Positions 27,922 to 32,196 of a stretch of DNA of 32,196 nucleotides are shown here, piece by piece. Source of the DNA: Poteriospumella lacustris. Lineage: Eukaryota; Sar; Chrysophyceae; Chromulinales; Dinobryaceae. The notes below the pieces were generated by a model, which was given only the letters and a program-made list of their open reading frames with translations, had not been told where the DNA came from and ran no database searches. The translations under genes were made by a program, and so were the position numbers. Positions within the stretch are counted from its first letter, which is position 1. Every line of letters starts with the position of its first letter. The stretch is taken from NCBI GenBank assembly GCA_008000375.1, contig SMOI01000238.1, positions 17,619 through 49,814 on the forward strand, written 5' to 3'.

Positions 27922-29184
27922 ATGATCACACTCTTGGCTACTTTGCGAGATGAGAAGCGAAGCACTTTGACGTACTTCGTGATCATTGTCGTCCTTTCCG
28001 TCATTCTGTTGATGCACGTTGAGGTAGATTGGATCAATTCAGCAACTCCGAAGAAAGCCCACATCAGAAATGGAACAATTGTCGAGGAGGATGGCATCGC
28101 ATTCGAAAACTTTGAGCCAATTTACAACCACCCGCATTCCAGTGACTTGGGCTTCATGCTCAAGGCGAGCCCGAATTTTAATTACACGGACGAGTATATC
28201 CCGTTGATAAACGTCTTCAATCGTGCAGGAGTGCAGTTCATGGAACGGTTTGTCCGGAGTATCGATTTTCCCACAGAAACGCTGATGATCGTTCAAGATT
28301 CGCTGGAAGACACGCGGCTGTTCTCCCTGATACGAACGCTCCGCAATGATCCATCTGTTCAGCGATACATCAAACACATCAGACACGTGGTCAATGTCAA
28401 CAACACTGGATGCGCTGAGGGATGGAACACGGTCATGCGCCTGTACCCGGGGGAACCGTTCTACATCTTCTCAGCCAACGACATATTGTTGCCACCGGGC
28501 GGCTTGCAAGTCTTTTACAACAAAGTGAGGGATCTCCAACAACGCGACCCTCAGTTGGGATTGGTGTCTGCGAAGACATTCTATGGAACACGCCGAAGAG
28601 GCTGGACAACCGAAGAAGTATTTAAAACGCAATTCAACGCTATGTTTTGGGTGTACACGCGGCAAGGTATTCTTCGCGCGGGTCTGTATGACGAGAATTT
28701 CTATCCTGGCTATTACGAAGACGATGAGATTATTTATCGCAATTTTGTCGCGGGTATGAAATCGCAGTGTATCTCGGAAGTGGTGGTCACTCATGGCTAT
28801 CCGTCCGGCTACTACCAAACCGGCACCAAATTGGAAGACCGGAAAAACCTCTTTGCTTCGGAAGTCAAACGCAGTACGAATCAAAAATACATGCAAACCA
28901 AATGGGGACCAACGGTGGAAAATGGATTGCGAAAGCGGGCCAAGGAGATGTTCAATGCCGGCTACGAGACCTTTCGCAAATATTGTGGGCGCTTTGATGA
29001 AGATGTTCCACCCAAATTCCGCGGCTTTTATTGCACTCCGTATAACCAATCAATGTTCAATCCTAATCAGTGGTGGTTTCACCCCTCTCTGCGAGAGTGT
29101 ATCAGAGTCGGCGCTGAAGGAAACACCTGTGACAAGTACCTCGTCGACTTTCTATCCACTCCCAATAGCACTGTACCTTTATAG
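27922..29184 (+). CDS. GT2-like type II membrane glycosyltransferase
   Basis: 420 residues, intronless, from ATG (MITLLATLRDEKRS). A single N-terminal span (LTYFVIIVVLSVILLMHVEV, about 15-34) gives a type II Golgi/ER topology. The catalytic region shows GT-A, family 2-like features: INVFNRAGVQFMERFVRSI at the first beta strand, GCAEGWNTVM, FYIFSANDILLPPGG where the metal-binding Asp-x-Asp normally lies, MFWVYTRQG, and GLYDENFYPGYYEDDEIIYRN, which matches the ED-D-x-x-x-R region. Several NxS/T sites are present. The sugar donor and acceptor are unknown. It is divergent from the fucosyltransferase-like gene, so the two may be co-expressed. Confidence 0.75.
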   Translation: MITLLATLRDEKRSTLTYFVIIVVLSVILLMHVEVDWINSATPKKAHIRNGTIVEEDGIAFENFEPIYNHPHSSDLGFMLKASPNFNYTDEYIPLINVFNRAGVQFMERFVRSIDFPTETLMIVQDSLEDTRLFSLIRTLRNDPSVQRYIKHIRHVVNVNNTGCAEGWNTVMRLYPGEPFYIFSANDILLPPGGLQVFYNKVRDLQQRDPQLGLVSAKTFYGTRRRGWTTEEVFKTQFNAMFWVYTRQGILRAGLYDENFYPGYYEDDEIIYRNFVAGMKSQCISEVVVTHGYPSGYYQTGTKLEDRKNLFASEVKRSTNQKYMQTKWGPTVENGLRKRAKEMFNAGYETFRKYCGRFDEDVPPKFRGFYCTPYNQSMFNPNQWWFHPSLRECIRVGAEGNTCDKYLVDFLSTPNSTVPL

Positions 29185-30369
29185 ACTACGATTCGACTTC
29201 TTTCGTGCGACTTTTGTTCTCCTGTTTGTGTTTAATTTATTTGAAATTCCTTTCCGATTGGGGTGTTTGTTTTTCGATTATTTGTGTGCGTGTTTACTTC
29301 GACTGTAGAGTCTGACTGCGTTTACGTCGACCTGCTGCAAGCCTCCACCGCACCGCCATCTCCGAATCCAAGCTCCCTACTCCTACTCGTGGCCATCCGA
29401 CCTGGATCATCTTGTCGTCCGACCGAGACAGGCCTCACGAAGGCTCAGCCTCATCAGCCCGACAACCACAGAAAGACCGTGTGCATTCTGCACACAAACC
29501 ACCTATGACCCACATACCGTAGACATCCGGTCTACTCAAACGAGCCTGATTGCCACCACCGTAGGTGACACCATGACGGAGCCTCAGTGCACCAGCCCAT
29601 ACAACGTCGGCATCCGACGTCATCAGACAAACATACCCGGTGCCATCCTCCCGACAGGAGGAGACATCCTGCTGAACCACCTCACATGGTGAGGGAGACC
29701 CTGATGTCGCGACCACTCTGGACTCAGCCGATCCACCCACGGGACGACCCTCTCGGTGACTCTATCTGGAGTCGAAGTAGCCAAACCAGCCGACTCCAGA
29801 TAACAAGACAGACTCTTGTCAGACCCGACAAACACAGGTGTGTCATCGGTCGACACGGCGTACTCGCTTGGCTTCAACCCACGGGTCGATCAACCATTCC
29901 AGTCGCCCTGGACCGAACAAGGACCGGCCAAATGTTGAGGGCGACACATCTGTCACCCAAAGCCAAGGTCAAATGCACGCATCTGGGCATACCGCGTGTC
30001 CCGTTGGGACATCCTTGTCCTGGGGCATCCATCCCACCAGACACCCAACAAGCGAAAAAGCAACTCGCCGAAACAGGACGCGAGGCACGATCGAAGCATC
30101 CAAATCGCCAAATCGCAAACTCGCCCGCACAGTCCTCCGACCTTCAAGCCACTTCAAGGTTCGGCGTCACTCTGCTCCGCATGTCCGAGCGAATACCCGC
30201 CATCTATAAGGAATCGGCACTCCAAGCGCCGTCGCAACACAAGTGTCGCACGAGGCAACCCTAACCGCCCCACGAGGCACCACATCAGTACCCGTTGGGC
30301 AGGTATACTGCACCATACACGGTGCGGAACCACGCACACTGCACCCAAATACCGTGCCAGTGGGGGCAA
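29185..30369. other. Intergenic region with no supported gene
   Basis: The first 150 bp or so are T-rich and probably the 3' UTR of the GT2-like gene. The rest has overlapping open frames on both strands (for example 29587-30264 + and 29435-29740 -) with no recognisable domain. A hairpin is listed separately. It may be old retroelement or intergenic sequence. Confidence 0.45.
29763..29802. repeat. Perfect 12-bp inverted repeat (hairpin)
   Basis: TATCTGGAGTCG at 29763-29774 pairs with CGACTCCAGATA at 29791-29802 across a 16-base loop. There is no following T run or gene to explain it. Confidence 0.6.
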
Positions 30370-30941
30370 CTGATAGAATCAGTTGTGCTGATCAGGCTTA
30401 GCCTTCATCATGAATCAAGCAAGTCAGCAAGTCCTCGACGCATCGTCGTCATCATGTCACGACACACTCAAGTCACTCATCGTCATCATGTACATACCTC
30501 ACTGCCACACATTGGCATCTTCTATCACTCAACTCTTCTATTGTAATCACAGTTCAATCTACCCTCATTCTATTCAGTTACCTTACTCTTTTGTTTGGCG
30601 ACCGACGCATAGGAAAAATTAGATTACCCAACCCTACCAACCCAGCAACCTAACCAAGATGATCTCCTCTAATCCAGCACTCAGAATGCTCCAAATCCCC
30701 CAACCCAGAGCCCACGTGGCTGACTCAGGAGCGCCCACCACGGTCATGGTTACGAGCACCGAAACCAGTGTCATTGCCACTACCCTTGGACCGTGTCCTC
30801 CGCTAGCAAGCTTTGATCCACAAACTGGTATAAAAACCTCAAATTCTTTGACGTTTCACTCCTGGTTAAGCAAAGCTAGAGCCAAGCAAACTCACCAATT
30901 GCAATCGTCTTGTGGGGAATTTCACCGAAGTTCCTGCAGCT
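30370..30941 (+). other. Candidate 5' LTR/leader of a copia-like retroelement
   Basis: Begins TGATAGAATCAG, a block repeated in degenerate form near 27549. A TATAAAAA box lies at 30829-30836 and a TGGTTAAGC stretch, similar in form to a tRNA primer site, at 30863-30871. The gag-like frame starts at 30942. LTR limits cannot be fixed because the 3' LTR is outside the window. An ATG-led frame at 30659-30961 overlaps this region in another phase. Confidence 0.35.
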
Positions 30942-32196
30942 ATGGACACAAATATCGCTGACATAGCGAGTATCAAAACAATGGCCCTGGAAATCATGAG
31001 ACTCGTCCTCGCAGATCACCACCAATACGCGTTCCCATTGGGACACAAGATCTCGGCGTTTCATGCGTTGCAGCATGTCATGAAAAAGTTCAACACATCT
31101 CCAGATGGATCCAAAAGCTCGGGAGAGCTAAAAAGCGAGCTCGCACTCATCAAGATGACCGAACCAACCACTTTCATGGAGATTGAGCCCAATTTTAGAC
31201 TCTTCATCACGGTACTCGAGTCTAAAAGGAACGAGATAAACCACATCCTGAACCCCAAAGATGAAGACGCCCATCGACATCGAACCGTCTCGCAGAATGA
31301 TCTCATCGTTCATCTCTTCAATGGAGCACCATTATTCAAACCAGTACTCCAGAAACTATCCAAGACTCAATCGCCGACTCACTATGACGATTATAAACTG
31401 GCTTGTTTTCGCATATTCACCGAAAGCGAAAACACACGGGAAATCGCGGAAAAACTCAAGCTTAAAGACCGCCCGGAATTGAGCTCACTGCACAATTCCT
31501 TTCCACACATGAAGAATTCCAACTCAAGTAGCCAACCTTTAGTTGCGCTTACTGAAGACACCTCCGCATTAACGGCCAACTATGTACCGACTGCAGCTCC
31601 ACCTCAGACCTTCAGACCGTTCTCAAATCGAGGCCCCTATCGACGGCCACATTTCCATATGCCACGATTTGCCGGACGATTCAATCACTCCGGACGATCT
31701 CACTTCAATCGAGATAATACGCGCAGTACCTATAATTCATTCTCTAGACATGGAAATACTCATGGACAACGTTACTCAAACGGACCTCCTAACCATTCTG
31801 GAACTCCGATGTCCAACAAACATTATCAGCCTCGATTCCCAAATCAGTCGTTTCAACATTCTCGTGAAGGTTCACAACGAACTTGGAACCCAACTCATCG
31901 GCAAGGTCGCGGTAGATTCGGTCGTGGAGGCCGTTTCAATCACAATTTTACTCCAAGACGAGAGTCAGTGGTAAATTTCACAGACTCAAACCCACCAACA
32001 ACCCAGTTTCAGCATCCACCACGGATGGGAACTCCCATTCAAGACCTGTCAGACACGTACCTCACTATGACAACCGATTCCTTCCCTGCCATTTCACTGA
32101 CCACTCAGGCAGTCGACCGACGCGATTTCTTTATTGTTGACTCAGGTTCCTCACATACTCACGTCAATACTTGTTCCACTCTCACGGACATTGATC
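30942..32196 (+). mobile_element. Ty1/copia-like retrotransposon, gag-protease part (3' partial)
   Basis: A frame open from 30870, with first good ATG at 30942 (MDTNIADIASIK), continues past the window's end for 418 codons. A helical gag-like segment (about residues 1-190) leads to a basic, Arg/Phe/Asn/Gly-rich region (about 210-345, with RGRFGRGGRFNHNF) that would bind RNA; no CCHC zinc knuckle is seen. Near the end, RRDFFIVDSGSSHTHVN is the active-site motif of a copia-type aspartic protease (D-S-G-[AS]-S-x-H). Integrase, reverse transcriptase and RNase H should follow outside the window. No stop or frameshift occurs in the visible part, so the copy may be young. Confidence 0.75.

Noticed and set aside
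29435-29740. Minus-strand frame with GYVCLM...VVWAGALR, reminiscent of copia RNase H
   Set aside because: The preceding catalytic-type motif is at the wrong distance and a stop interrupts the frame; similarity is too weak to claim.
30659-30961. ATG-led 100-codon frame before the gag-like frame
   Set aside because: It is in another phase, overlaps a TATAAAAA box and a possible primer site, and lacks gag features; more likely LTR/leader sequence, though a frameshifted gag start cannot be excluded.

Overview
This window looks like nuclear DNA of a GC-rich single-celled eukaryote. It has spliced genes with GT-AG introns of 73-369 bp, ER and Golgi proteins, an RBM25-type splicing factor, and a Ty1/copia-like retroelement at the right edge. 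A very large secreted or membrane protein built on Pro-Ser/Thr-x-Gln repeats is a style I associate with stramenopiles such as chrysophytes, bicosoecids and oomycetes. That lineage call is inference only.

The left half (1-16.6 kb) is dominated by two convergent copies of one giant membrane-protein gene. The left copy (+) enters from outside the window and stops at 3162. The right copy (-) is complete, running from 16586 to 5877 in one uninterrupted 3569-codon frame. It has a signal peptide, two FG-GAP-type blocks, a 2.1-kb PSxQ minisatellite domain, REJ/polycystin-like ectodomain sequence, a GPS-like Cys cluster, about seven membrane spans and a Ser-rich tail. Bases 1-2438 and 6508-8945 form an inverted repeat with no net length difference. 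I can find one mismatch in it (2423/6523). Identity stops abruptly where the divergent C-terminal tails begin. The 4069-bp spacer holds both tails and a four-part... more exactly three-exon EMC10 gene (ER membrane complex subunit). Recombination between the arms would invert the spacer and swap the two tails in frame. This is the most interesting feature of the window.

From 16.6 to 23.9 kb there are a three-exon PH plus EDR2-C (DUF1336) protein gene (-), a divergently transcribed small two-span Cys-rich protein gene (+), and a two-exon RBM25-like gene (+) with RRM and PWI domains.

From 23.9 to 29.2 kb there is a gene-poor stretch containing a decayed fragment of the neighbouring glycosyltransferase. 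It is followed by that three-exon HxRxGD-type (fucosyltransferase-like) gene (-) and an intronless GT2-like type II membrane glycosyltransferase gene (+). Both enzymes are expected in the secretory pathway.

From 29.2 kb to the right edge there is about 1.2 kb with no convincing gene, then a candidate LTR or leader and the open gag-protease part of a copia-like retroelement that runs off the window.
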